Assembly: GCF_964204865.1 (NCBI RefSeq)
Contig: NC_135255.1
Coordinates: 6,105,135 to 6,169,134, forward strand
Length of the DNA stretch: 64,000 nucleotides
Reading direction: 5' to 3'
Source of the DNA: Styela clava
Lineage: Eukaryota; Chordata; Ascidiacea; Stolidobranchia; Styelidae
A model generated the notes under the pieces. That model had not been told where the DNA came from. It saw only the letters and a list, made by a program, of their open reading frames with translations, and made no database searches. Below, in pieces: positions 13,566-25,752 of the stretch (within the stretch, counting starts at the first letter, position 1; every line of letters begins with the position of its first letter). The position numbers and the translations under genes were made by a program.

Positions 13566-14685
13566 TGCATACACTTAAAACCAGTACCGGTACAAGGGTT
13601 GCTAACTTTGTGTTGAACCATTCCGGGACATTTTAATGTCTGGAATTTGAAAATTGATGCAACAGAAGCTTGTGAAACACGAAGCACGTCTAAAGCAACA
13701 GTGCGCGCTGCGCGTGGTGCAGCGTTATTTGCCCATACTGTGATAATCAAAGTAACTTGTGAAATGTGGACGCATAAATGCAAAAAATACCTAAAACAGT
13801 GGAAATTTACAATTTGTGCTAAGTAAATTTAATTATTTAACAAAAAACACAATAAACTACTCTTTCTGGTATTTAAATTTGTATTTTTATTGTGATTTCG
13901 CCGCTATACAAAGATCTTTGTGAGTTTTCACAAAGTTTATGTTAAAATTTGTAATCATTACGGAAATATAATAATTAATGAACTCTCGCTAAGACAAGAA
14001 CTGTCAGCAAGCCGTCCTAAAATAGACGGTTATGCAAGCCTGAAAGCTGATTGAATAATGCAATCATGCTCATAAAAGAGCCACACACTAACAGTGCATT
14101 ATCAACTTAAAATAGGAAACACAAAATATTGTTACGTGCCGCAACTTTATTGACTGAATTTTTCAACAAATCTCACTGGATTAAGTATTTGATCTTCTCA
14201 AATTAAGGTTACTACTGTATATAATGTTATCATCCATTTTGCATATTTAGTGTTATATCATCAGGAGGTCACGGTTGACGAAACATGTCTTATCCACAAA
14301 TTTCAACTCACTCCTATTTGAATAAACCATACAGATGTAATCATTTTTATTAAAAATATATATAGGGGTGAATTACATCCGTTTTCAGTTTTGAACAAAG
14401 CCGACACGCTTAAGAATGGACTTCTATTTAAGAACGCCTTGGTTGTCGTTAAATTCTGGGACAACCGTAGCCCACTCCAGGACACGGGACGCAATACGTC
14501 AATTCCGGGACTGTGCCGGCCATTCCAGGACGGTTGGTAGCCCTAACCGGTACTGTTGTTTTATAAACAAACCACCGTTTTACCAATAAACTATGGTAAA
14601 ATTATTGCATACACTCGAAACCAATACCGATACTATTGTTTTATAAACATACCACCGTCTTACGCAATAGACTATGGTAGAGGCA
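13566..14685. repeat. ~80-bp tandem duplication split by a hAT insertion
   Basis: The unit starts at TGCATACACT (13566), is interrupted by the element at 13594-14545, and resumes at 14546. A second diverged unit begins at 14606 with the same TGCATACACTC start and a shared TTGTTTTATAAAC core. Confidence 0.65.
13594..14545. mobile_element. Non-autonomous hAT element (952 bp) with exact 8-bp duplication
   Basis: The flanks ACCGGTAC at 13586-13593 and 14546-14553 are identical. The ends, AAGGGTTGCTAAC and the complement of GTTGGTAGCCCTA, are imperfect inverted repeats. No transposase is visible inside. Confidence 0.75.
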
Positions 14686-16726
14686 ATTTAAATGAGCTTT
14701 ATAGCAACTGCGATCAGTGGCTCAGTCAGAATTTTTATCGGAGGAAGGTAACACTGGAATCAAAACTCAAAACAGTGTTCTAAAAGTGCAAAGTGCGACA
14801 CGGTAAGGCGTTTGAAGAAAGAAAATACAGATTGTGGGGCGAAAAGATGACCTAGCGCAATTTTAGCATACTACCGTATTTGGTATCAAAGGGGTAATTG
14901 AGCCTTTGGTAATTCGATTTTCGGGTAACAGCAGTTTAGGACTGCTGCGTTATAATAGGATAACATACATTAAATAACGAAAATATACAACTAAATTAAT
15001 ATATACAAACAATACACAAGACTGAGAGATATGGCAGAACGAAGATATGATATAATAGTCAATTTGTGACACCCCCATTTCCCAGGTTACGATGTGAAGT
15101 GATGGAAGTAGGGGATTAATTGAATATTGATATTTTTTTTGCAATGAATATTACGAAACACGTAAAATTTTTGTTCGGGACATAAACTTGCCAGAACAAA
15201 CGTGTCGGCGGAACTACGACATGATCCGGTACCAAAAGGTGATCGCATACTAACGTAATCATTTTTCAAAAATAGGACTGAATTGGTTTAATACATATCT
15301 GTTTCATATTAAGAAAAAACGGATTACATTCCACAAATGCACATATGCATTTTTGCTAATTCAGCAATCGTTATCAAGGATTTTCGTCAGTCGAAGAATA
15401 AATATCTTTATGTTGCACATTTTTACACCACGTTATTTCGAATCTGCCACATTTGACAATTCTTTTGATAAACTACGCATTTCAAATTATTTTGTTTATT
15501 ACTTGATTCCGAACCTTGTGTCGTCGATTGTCAATAAGCATTTACAAAAGGATAAGATACATATCTTATTTATCACGGAGATAAACTTCATCATCATCAT
15601 CGCTAACTAAAAGAGATAACATATCGTAAAGGCAATTAATTAAAAGTCTGGTAGTGTTGTTGGGCTGACACGATAGCCGCGCGAAATAACATATTTTTAT
15701 CCGCGTAACGGCGGCGAGTTGTAATTTGATACTTCCTAAAGTCCGTTTCGTCTTATAGCCCAATGCCCTTCATGTAGCCTATGCACAAAAAACAAATTCA
15801 ACCAATTTATTAACAGTGGGCCTCATAAATCGTCGAGCTTCATAGTCTGTAAAATACAGTAATATATACACTTACACTATAATACAAATTTACAGTTGAA
15901 ATTCAAGTTACGTAAGGTAGCGGGTAGCAAGGAATACATGAAATTTTTCTTTTTTCAAATCTCCCGAAGGTCAAAAATGTGTCTTCAATCTTATCGCCAC
16001 GCAGCGGCACTGCATAGAAGCTTGCTGCGGATAAATCAATATCAAGGTAACGGACCAGAATAGCCGAGTTTAAATATATTCAATATAAAAATAACACAAT
16101 ATAAATATTAGTAAAACCCACAGTAATCATTCCAAATTTGCTACAATAGCAAATTCAAAATGTCGTGATGGAAGGAAAGCATAGGATAGGTACTCATTTC
16201 TATAGAGTCGTTATATCCCATCAGTATCACCTTCATTTCTTGCATTTCATGCATTCAATTTACAGTCAGGCCGTCCCAAGAGATATATGTTATGTTAATT
16301 GTACAAATTGAATTAAGTTTGACACTTAGTTGAGTTCATTCAATAGTAGACTGTACATAGAAAATAGCATAATATAAGTTAACACGACTCGTGTATGTGA
16401 TCTATTAACCGCCCCACCTTGAGCTGTTTCGCAGCTGATCGCATGGAACGATGTCAAGCGATGAGTAATGCCCGTGTAGTATTTTAAACCACACAATCGC
16501 TTTAAGTTGTAAGTAACAGCAATACGTGCAAGGTGGAACACATTGAGCTATTTAGTTTCGAGTTCTAATACCTTAATAATATCCAGGATGCCAGGTATGA
16601 CATTATTTTTTGAAATAAAATGGATTACGTTTCGTATTATGGCTAAAAATAAGCATCTTTTGTCGAAAACCCTCTCCTCAATAGAAAAAAAAGTGATTAT
16701 GCAGTTGGGGTTAGAAATACAGATTG
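14686..16726. other. Intergenic DNA, no gene seen
   Basis: About 2 kb without a recognisable gene. Short frames occur on both strands but show no family motif, splice structure or start context worth calling. Confidence 0.45.
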
Positions 16727-16734
16727 TCCTAGAG

Positions 16735-19041
16735 CAGTGTTTCCCAACCCGAGTCCGCGGAGCGTTTGAATGAGTCCGCAACGAGTTTACTTGGGGCCGC
16801 AAACGTTTTTGCGAAACTTAACTATCAGCCAAGTTACGATTTTCGTTAGAATTTACATAAAACACATCGTCACGCTAACAACCGAATTGCGTAAGTCATT
16901 TTTAGCAGTTTTGAGAAAAACGTAAAAAACTTCCTAATGATATTGCTATGCCATTGAGAGTCAATAATTTGCCATAGTTCAATTTTTCGATCGTAGTAAG
17001 GATTCAAGTTAATTTGTATGACGCAGTCATGTGACGTCATAATGGCGCACTGTGACTTAGGCAGAAATGTGTCTATGACTAGGGGACATACGCAATTTTG
17101 CAACTTGACTATATGTACCAGTTCTGAAAACAAAACAGTCCAAAAACGAATGAAATTCTTAGTATATACGATGTCTAATCCCCAAAATAGCTAATCTGTT
17201 TTAATTACATTATTTTTCATGTTTAAAAATATATATTTCATCAAAATAACACGCTCTGCACAAAACAGCAATGTACCCTTATATAAAAGCCAACCAAGGT
17301 GAATTGGATTCAGACAGTGAATATCACAAGTGCACGCCTTCCTATACTGTAGTTTAAATTGAAATTTATAAGCGCTAAGCTAGAATCTGAGATGCAAAAA
17401 CTCGAAATCCTTCGCCGAGGTCATTTTGCCTTTGTGACGTCACAATAGTCCTGCGTTAACAATGATAATTCATTATGACGAAACAATTGAACAAATTTGC
17501 ATATCATACAAAATCTCTATTTTTATGGGTTTCGGAATTCTCAAAATAAAATCTGAGTTAACAGACAGGTGCGCAGCATTACATAAATACCTATTTTATG
17601 AAAAACTCAAAACCGCCAAAAATGACTTACGCAATTCGGTTATTAGCGTGACGACATAACATTAATCGAGTCAATAATTACTGGATACTGAGTAGGACGG
17701 GGTATATATTTGAATATTCAGCTATTAGAATAGCAATTTACTATTCGAAAATTTGGTAACAGGTGACGCGACAGGTCACTTGAATTAAACGATTGTTTTT
17801 CCGACGAAAACACGAGTCGGCACACGCGTGAATAGAGGAGATACCTAAGTGGTGTTTCTCGCGAGCTCGAACAACAAGGAAGAATTTTTCTTCTGGTAGG
17901 TGGTGTCAATGGTGGCAACCTAAATTTCCTAAATTGAAAAGCGGCAATACAAAATACTAAAAATAAACCGGAGAACACCAAAGTTTTGTTTTATGATGGT
18001 CCGCGACCGATTAAACACGCTTTTCAGACATTGCAAATCGCAAATTTTCTGGTGCTACCGCAGTATACGTATCAGGGCATTTTCCAGGCTTTTCCATAGG
18101 GAACTGCGTGTGCAAAGACAAGCGAAACGACAAAATTTATTGACTCTGTTAACTTTAAAAATTTAGAACTATTTCATGGGAAATACAAAAGTGTGCTGTA
18201 CTATCTCATTGAATTTCCATGGACAAGCCTGGCATTTTCCTTAGGATTCTTTGCTTTACTGCCTCCACATTGGTACGTACAGTACTGGAGCGCCGTAAGT
18301 GTGGCATGAACAGCTCAGATTTGTCGTATTCACAAAAATACGAATCAAAACAAAATATAATCGGACACTATACCACGCATTTTTGTGTCCACGGATTGTC
18401 ATGATATTTTCTGAGAAGTAATGCTTTTATTTCGTCAACACAACCACATATTAAAATGATCACAAATAAATTAATATTGAAAAAAGGCCATGAATATTTT
18501 TTTTGATTCACGAATATACTTTAAATATATTTTTAATAAATAAGTACTAAATCATGTTTTACTTTCTGGAAATTTATAGCAGATAGTAAGATTTTTCTAA
18601 CGGCGATAACAAATTCGCAGGATCGCAAAAAATATGTATCAAAACTAAATATAATCGGGCAATACATTCTCACATTAATATGTTTGCAGATTGCCGTGGC
18701 ATTTTCAAGATGTACTGCATTCATCTTGTCATAAGTCGCCGCAACCGCGAGTGACCATGAACACAATTAAATTAAAATGGAACAACATTTTAAATTCTCG
18801 TCGTTGTCATAGATTGAATATTGTGCGACAGAAAAGGCCATTTATACACTAAAAAAGTCGGCTTTCTTAACAAACGCGTAATTGCGTCGAACTGCCGATT
18901 TTGAAAGTCGTTAAAATTCTGTTGTGTTAAGTTTTGAAACTTCTTCACACATAGTACGGTTGCAATAAACACACATTGAGTCCGCAAAGGTTTTCGCCAG
19001 TGAGAAAATAGTCCGCGAACAAAAAAGGTTGGGAAACGCTG
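16735..19041. mobile_element. Degenerate hAT element (2.3 kb) with internal inverted repeat
   Basis: The 15-bp terminal inverted repeats are CAGTGTTTCCCAACC at the left and the complement of GGTTGGGAAACGCTG at the right. The flanks are TCCTAGAG (16727-16734) and TGCTAGAG (19042-19049), an 8-bp duplication with one mismatch. Inside, ~16862-17150 and ~17395-17660 are inverted copies, best matched at their outer ends (both contain CCGAATTGCGTAAGTCATTT). A second, direct similarity links ~18320-18400 and ~18620-18710. No transposase is recognisable. Confidence 0.8.
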
Positions 19042-19340
19042 TGCTAGAGATTCAAAATTTCAAATCATTGCCAACCCGAACCCTAACTGAACAATTACTA
19101 TTTTTTCATTTTGAAACTTCGCAAATCTCACATTTTTGCATTAGTGGTCTTTCTACAAATAATCATAAAATAATTATGATTTGAAATTATATAGGAGGCG
19201 TCAAGATCATTAACTGCGACATTGATGTTAACTAATTTGTTGATTAGCCTGATTATACCAGCCATTTCCAGCAGATTTAATATTTGGTATTGTATTTCGG
19301 AGTAGTTGCTTTATACATTATCAGTCTTTTTCATTTCTAG

Positions 19341-22300
19341 CGAGGATTAAAAAACCAACATGCGAGGGTGTCAAAAAATGGATGCGAGCGAATCTACTGC
19401 TTATCGCCACGATTATCGGGTCCTTCCTCGGAATTGCTTTAGGACTAATACTTCGTCCATTTAAGCTACCAAAGCGAACATTGGAAATCGTTGCCCTACC
19501 AGGAGACCTTTTTATGAGAGCTTTGTACTTGATGGTTGGTCCTCTGTTACTTTCTAGTATCATTAGTGGTCTGACTGGAGTAGAAAGCGAAAATGTGGGA
19601 GCTGCTGGAGCCCTGGTTACTGTATATTACCTTGCGACGACTGTATTTGCGTCGGGTCTTGGTAAGTCTATAAAATTTCAGACAATTATAATAATATCTG
19701 TATGATATTGTACAGCTCCGACCCAGACGGCATTTTTTTCTGTAAGGCTTTTAGCCTTCTCAATATCGCGTCATAAAAAAGGCGTTGCCACTTTCTGTGT
19801 GGAATGTTCACTTCCTTTTTAAAAGTTTGTAACTTCAGTGTGCAGTAGTTGATATCTATATCATGAAATCCCTAACTAAAAATGTAGAAACAAATAAAAT
19901 ATTTTGAATTTGGATGTTATAGACGTGGACTCTATTCTTTATTTTTAAAAGTTAATTGTTGAGTTACAAACAACATGTATGTAGGCAAATATTTTTATTA
20001 AGAATTACTACGTTTGTTGCCAGGTGTTACTCTTGGGCTTATTGGTCTAGGAAATGATGGCGACAATAATTCAAGTAGAAGTAGCATGAGTGATACACGA
20101 AAAGTTTCTACCACAATGGGAGATGTTGTCGTCGACATATTTAGGTGAGCCCAGGAATGGCTACTAGAAATATCAGGATATTTATTTATTGTACATAAAA
20201 AATAACATTAATCTGTTCATTTTATAATGGTTTTATAAAATTGAAATAAGAAAATATTCCTTTGATACAAAATGAAAGTAAATTATAGTGTATTTATTGC
20301 AAGCGCAGTAGGTACACCGATTATAGCAACTATTTCGGTACTCCTGTCGTGTGTGTATCAGGTTAGGATTATGCCATAATTTTATTCTGATTTTCCTTAT
20401 TTTAGTTCTATTACGAGTTCGGTGACTGTCTGTGTTAGCCAAGTGAATAAACCCGCTGTCCATTGGCTTCATTCCTTTTACACAACTTGATGTAACAAAT
20501 GTGAACAAAATTAGTTACCTCCATACTGGTACACACACTTCTGGAGCGCCACTATTTTACCCGTATTTATTTGAGAAATTGCAGTACAAAAATTTAATTT
20601 GGCTCGGTATGAACACGTAATCGAATTCGGCTATTGGTCGTCCGAGCAATTTTTTTTTAATAAAACAATGGTGTCGAATTGCATTTCCAGAAATCTTGTC
20701 CCAGACAACATAGTTAGAGCTTTTATGCAGACAGAGAATACGAAATATAGAGTTCCAAACTCGGGTGAGTTCGCCTACTTCTTTTGTTGTAATGAATTTA
20801 TGTTACAAGCAAATGTGACAAATTATTCTGTAATTTCTAGATAATATTCAGGTGAATACTAATCAAACTGACATTGCTGAATTTGAAAGATATATCGCGT
20901 ATTCTGACAGCGTAAATTTTATTGGAATTATAAGCTTCAGTGTTTTATTCGGAGTTGCTTTGGGAACGATTGGAAAGCAGGTAAAGCAGTGGTGTTACAA
21001 CATTTTACATATTACAGAAACGAATTAGACTTTTAAATGAAATTAATTCATATTTTTGAAAAATAAAACTGCGGTGACTAATTCAGTTTAGATTTTGAGG
21101 GCAGGTTTCCATGCGCACTATAGTTAAGGATTTTCATTTTATCAAACTATTCTCTCTATATAAAAAAATTAACATTTCTATTTTGATGAACAATTTTTGA
21201 TTTTATTTTAGGGAGAAATACTGAAAAGGAGCATCAATGGATTAAATCACGTCGTAATGAAAATGATAACTTATATTATGTATACATCACCCATAGGCGT
21301 TCTATTCTTGATTGCTGGCAATATTGCAATGGCTGAAAAGTTGGAAGAATCAATTAAAAAAGTAAGACATAGCATTTATTGTTACGTATATATATGTATG
21401 AATGGAAAAACGAATCAACGCCAGGATCTTATTTAATGTAAATGCGACAATCACTTACTGCTTAATTGATCCCTATCAATGGTATTGGGTGATGCTTGCT
21501 GGTAACGGCGTTTGGGACCATAATATAACTACATCTAAACGTAACTAACGTCACAATGAAGAAAAAGCAGTACTTAAACCACTAGATTAGACCAGCGGTT
21601 CCCAAAAGGTGCGCCGCGGCAAAATAATCATAAATTTATTATAACCTGCTCACGGATGTTTGTCGTAACAATGGCTGTTGTACGTTTGTTTTGTGGTAAG
21701 CACAAGCGTCAGATACATCAGTTGTACACATACGTATTTGTAATTAACATAAAATAGAACTTAAAATAGGCGGGTGAGTCATAATTTGAAGTTCAAGGTG
21801 GCAACCGTTTATAGGCAAAATTTAATGTGGCCGCACGCAACTTTCAGTGTGCATATTTGGCCCAGTAGTACATAAAGTTTGCCGACTATTGATGCAAGAA
21901 CTAAAACAATAAATTCACTCACAACTTTGCTAAGTATGGACTTGTCATCCCATCAATGTTATCAGTGCATTTCAGTATCGTTACCACGGCCTCATACGAC
22001 CGCAGAGCGCCAAAAGGTGGTCGCAGGGGTCGGCCATGGGGGCGGTGGCCCCCGGCGGTACGCGTTGTAGGGCGCAACAGATCCGAGCTGTAGACTTCGA
22101 GGTATTACATTTTATATATGTGAGTTTGTTGCTAAGTTCAATGATTTCATTGATAATAGAAAACATTTTACTCTTACTTACCTCAAATTCATGCATTCTC
22201 AGGTATAACATCATCTATTTGTTTATCCCCTTAATTACTTTTGAATTCAAGTATAAGGGGCATCATTATCAGAAACTCTCCCTGGGCAGCAGAAAAGTTT

Positions 22301-23918
22301 GGCACGCCACTGGGTGCGTCCCACACTACGCGTCATCATGCGAAGCATGTAAAATTTGACACTGTAGCATTATTTTGCGGAACTGACTCTGTATTTATTT
22401 TTTTAGCTCGCGTTACTCAGTGTGCTAGCATTGACTGGTGTTTTTATACATACAATATTTGTTTCTCTACTCTACTTTGCCATTTTGAGGCGAAATCCTC
22501 TACGTTTGATCGCTAAAACAAAAGAAGCATTGGTGATGGCTTGGGCAACTGCCTCTAGGTAAATAATGAATGGTATATATTGAATAAAAAAAAATTAAAT
22601 GAGCATTTTACATGAAGTAAGTCATGAAAGTCTAAACTTTGCTCACTGCTCTCAAAGATCAGCACTTGTTATATTATAATATACAGTTACGCAGCGTTGC
22701 CTGTAACAATTCACTGCTTGGAGGAAAACGTGAAAATTAGCAAAGAAATAACAAGACTTGTTCTACCCATCGGGGCAACTGTTAATATGGATGCGGGAGC
22801 AATACATATGAGTTTATTCATCATCTATGTTTCTCGATTATATAACGTTACCTTGGGATTTGGTAAGTCTTTTATACTTTCTTCATATATATGTAACGAG
22901 GTGCCGTAAACAAAGCTTGAGTCTACTATCCAACCCAGCGGTTTCAATATTAATTTTCTTCATTTGTATCATGGTACCAGAAATTTCTATTTAACAGGTC
23001 AAGTTATGAAAATCGTACTATATTCTGCCTTTGCAAGTATTGGATCTGCAGCAATTCCACAGTCGTTTTTAACTGCTGCATTGATCGTTCTAAAATCGTT
23101 GGAACTGCCTACTCGAGAACTTGGATTGTTGTTCACGATTGAATGGTTCATGTAAGTTTATCACAATTAAATAGAATGACATCTATGCGTCAGTCTTTTC
23201 CGATTTGTTTTTGTGATTTAATCAATATGGTTCTGAAACGTCTTGGCGTAAATTTTAGAAATAAAATAGTGTCCGTTATAGTAAGAAAAGGTTCTATAAT
23301 ACGCTCAAAAAGTTCACAAACCCCAGGTCGATATAGCTAGTCTATTAAACAAGGTATTCTACCATCGGTTATGTTAACATATTCGCGGCGACCAGCAGTT
23401 GAGAAGGGACTCAATTCTCATGATGATGTAATGATGGGCATGCGCTTTTTGATTTTCTCGCCTTCGCGGGGTGGTTAACGCAATTTTTGATTCCTCCCTC
23501 AGCCGGCTTCCGTAACCGGCATAGAGCGGTAGCTGGTATTTCACAATATAATTGAGCCGTTTTTTATTATAGCATTTTACTAGGATAAATATAAAAAATT
23601 CTGCTTCATGCTGAAGGAAATACGCGTTTTGTCTAACAACAGTATTTATGTCCGGGAAGTGCAGCTTGTCATTTTCTGTTAACCACACAATACCAATTTG
23701 GTGGACACAGGTTTCAAGTATTAATATCGCTATGCTTTTGCAGCGATCGCTTCAAAACAGCTCTAAACGTTTATGGAGATTGCGTGGGAACGTGTATGGT
23801 AAACCACTGGCGAAACAAAAAGTATACAAATGATGGAGATAAGACACACAAAAGGTCCTCAAATAACACAGTGCAAGTTGAAGAAGGCGACACCAAAGTA
23901 CAGGAAGAAACTGTTTAA
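19341..23918 (+). CDS. SLC1A: SLC1-family transporter (EAAT-like), divergent pocket
   Basis: SLC1 proteins are trimeric sodium-coupled carriers of acidic or neutral amino acids in the plasma membrane. Exons: 19341-19661, 20024-20144, 20691-20764, 20841-20980, 21212-21361, 22407-22558, 22687-22862, 22998-23151 and 23744-23918. From the first in-frame ATG (19382) they give 473 residues in one frame. Fold landmarks in order are TM1, the ALPGDLFMRALYLMVGPLLL segment, a TM4 loop with N-glycosylation sequons, HP1 (TASSYAALPVTIHCLEEN), TM7 (NMDAGA), HP2 (SIGSAAIPQ) and TM8 (IDRFKTALNV). Pocket changes are notable: TM7 NMDGTA has become NMDAGA, and the TM8 arginine that binds the acidic side chain is lysine. 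The N-terminus before TM1 is short. A good acceptor (TTTCATTTCTAG) ends at 19340, 41 bases before the ATG, so an upstream exon or a trans-spliced leader is likely. Substrate cannot be assigned. Confidence 0.93.
20336..20550 (-). mobile_element. MITE, copy 2 of the four-copy family
   Basis: This copy in an SLC1 intron shows both ends best: CTCCTGTCGTGTGTGTATCAGG at the left and ...GGTACACACACTTCTGGAGCGCC at the right. The flanking AACTATTT and CACTATTT suggest an 8-bp duplication with one mismatch. Confidence 0.8.
21596..22070. mobile_element. hAT-like remnant in SLC1 intron 5
   Basis: The sequence opens with CAGCGGTTCCCAAAAGGTGC, a typical hAT-type end, and runs into unusually GC-rich sequence near 22000-22080. 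I could not find the opposite terminus or a target duplication, so the extent is uncertain. Confidence 0.4.
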
Positions 23919-24647
23919 AAAAACTGTTGCGCATAACGTAATAGATGTGTGAAAGGGTATCAAGATTCTAAAAAAGGATTTCAGGTTTAGACTAAGTTCC
24001 TCATCATCTGCCGTCTGTAAATAGGAATCCTTCTTAGTGTAGCGAAACATGATTTGAAGATGAATTATACGATCTTTCAACCTCCGGGTAAAAAAGTATG
24101 TGCTCATTACACGCAAAACAACTACAGGGCAGCCTAATTTCAACAGTGTGAGATTGATCACGTGATTTCTTCGCACGAATTATCGCCAGCGCCTAAACGT
24201 CATTGCCACTAAATTCTGGATACTATTTCGTATGCATGTATTAACGTTATAATTTGTTTAATTCATCTGTTACTGAAAACGATTAAAGCCGCATGTGCCT
24301 TTACTCTACAGTCTACAATATATGGATGGAGATTTATATCTGATATTGAGTGCCTATATATCGACCTCTAGTGGTGATGGTTTGCAGGAGGGCTGAGGTG
24401 TTGAATTGGGCATGTTCTTATTGCTGTCGAAGCCATATTGAAACTCTCTGGAGTTAATGTATAAATTTTTAATCCCCACCCCCACCTACTGTCTAAAACT
24501 GAGCAATTTCTCAAAACTTGGCGGGGGTGTTTTTCTCTCAAATCTAACATTTTTCTCAATCTCCCAAATTACGGTCAATCTCTCAATCATACGGGAGTTA
24601 TCCTAGAATCAACAGCCTTAAAATGGTGCGGAACGAACAGACACTCT
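23919..24647. other. SLC1 downstream DNA, no gene seen
   Basis: It presumably holds the SLC1 3' UTR. No further gene is recognisable before the hAT MITE. Confidence 0.45.
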
Positions 24648-24655
24648 AGTCCAGG

Positions 24656-24926
24656 CAGTGATGTATTTAGGGTGTGGCAACAATGGCTCGTGCCATGGAC
24701 GCCGTTTGAACAGGGGCGCGGAAACGGCGAAAAGTATAAATCATAAAAAGTCAATTTTTCAATTAAATAATTCCAGTTGGGAATACCTAAAACTCGTATT
24801 TTTACTCAAATAATAACGTACAAGTATCTCAATTCAATAATAGTCATTATAAATTGTCAAACAACTATCAAGGGGGCGCATTTTTAGACTTTGCCATGAG
24901 CGCCATTTTACGTAGATACGCCTCTG
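24656..24926. mobile_element. hAT MITE (271 bp)
   Basis: The ends CAGTGATGTATTTA and the complement of TAGATACGCCTCTG form an imperfect inverted repeat. The flanks AGTCCAGG (24648-24655) and AGTCCATG (24927-24934) are an 8-bp duplication with one mismatch. Confidence 0.75.
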
Positions 24927-25752
24927 AGTCCATGGGTGGGTGACCGAATTTCAAGGTATCAAAATTTTATCGACCTCAGAGTTGAGTTAGTAAATATTGA
25001 AAAATACAAGGGAATACAAGAGAGAAGTTCAGAAAACGAACTATTGTGGGCTTGGAATGCCATTGCTGAAAATTTCATTACTCACCATGCTTTCATCTAC
25101 ATGTTTGTGATTCTCTGTTCTCAGCTATGAGTTTTATTACATAAGTCTCTTAATAGGCGTAGCCTGACTGATGAAAATATCCATTCGTGTATTTCTCTGT
25201 CGGTTAAACAATATAAACCTTACGAAAATCCAGTGGCGGCGCGTCAATAGGGCAATTGTTTTTTCGGTTTAATAAAAAATATTCGAAAAATACTTCAATA
25301 TCGGTTGCACAGACTGTCTACACTAGCCATATTCTCCCGACATGGTTCATTTTTCGCTCGCAAAGCCTTCGCCGAACGTCGACGGGGCGACGCCGATTTT
25401 TCCCCGGTTGCTCATTGTATATCGTATTCTCTCTTTTATCTTCCACTCGCCGCGTTTGTCTCGTTTGTTTTCTGTTTCTTTTACTAAATCATCGGGGCCG
25501 ATCGGGGCTAGCCCCGAAATTATGACGACACAATGCCGACGTTTCTTACAACAACGTGTTGACATATACACGCATTCCTTCTCGTTCGTTGGTTGCTTGA
25601 AGAGTTGATAGTTTCCTCGTCTTCGTTTTTGTCGCTTGTTTCGCTATTTGAATCAGTTATAGACCTTTAGTCCATTTGCTTTCGATTTTCCACATTCCTT
25701 TTGAGCTCCTCACTTTTTTCCGGCTTCGCGTTTCTTAGCCTTAGACCTCATA

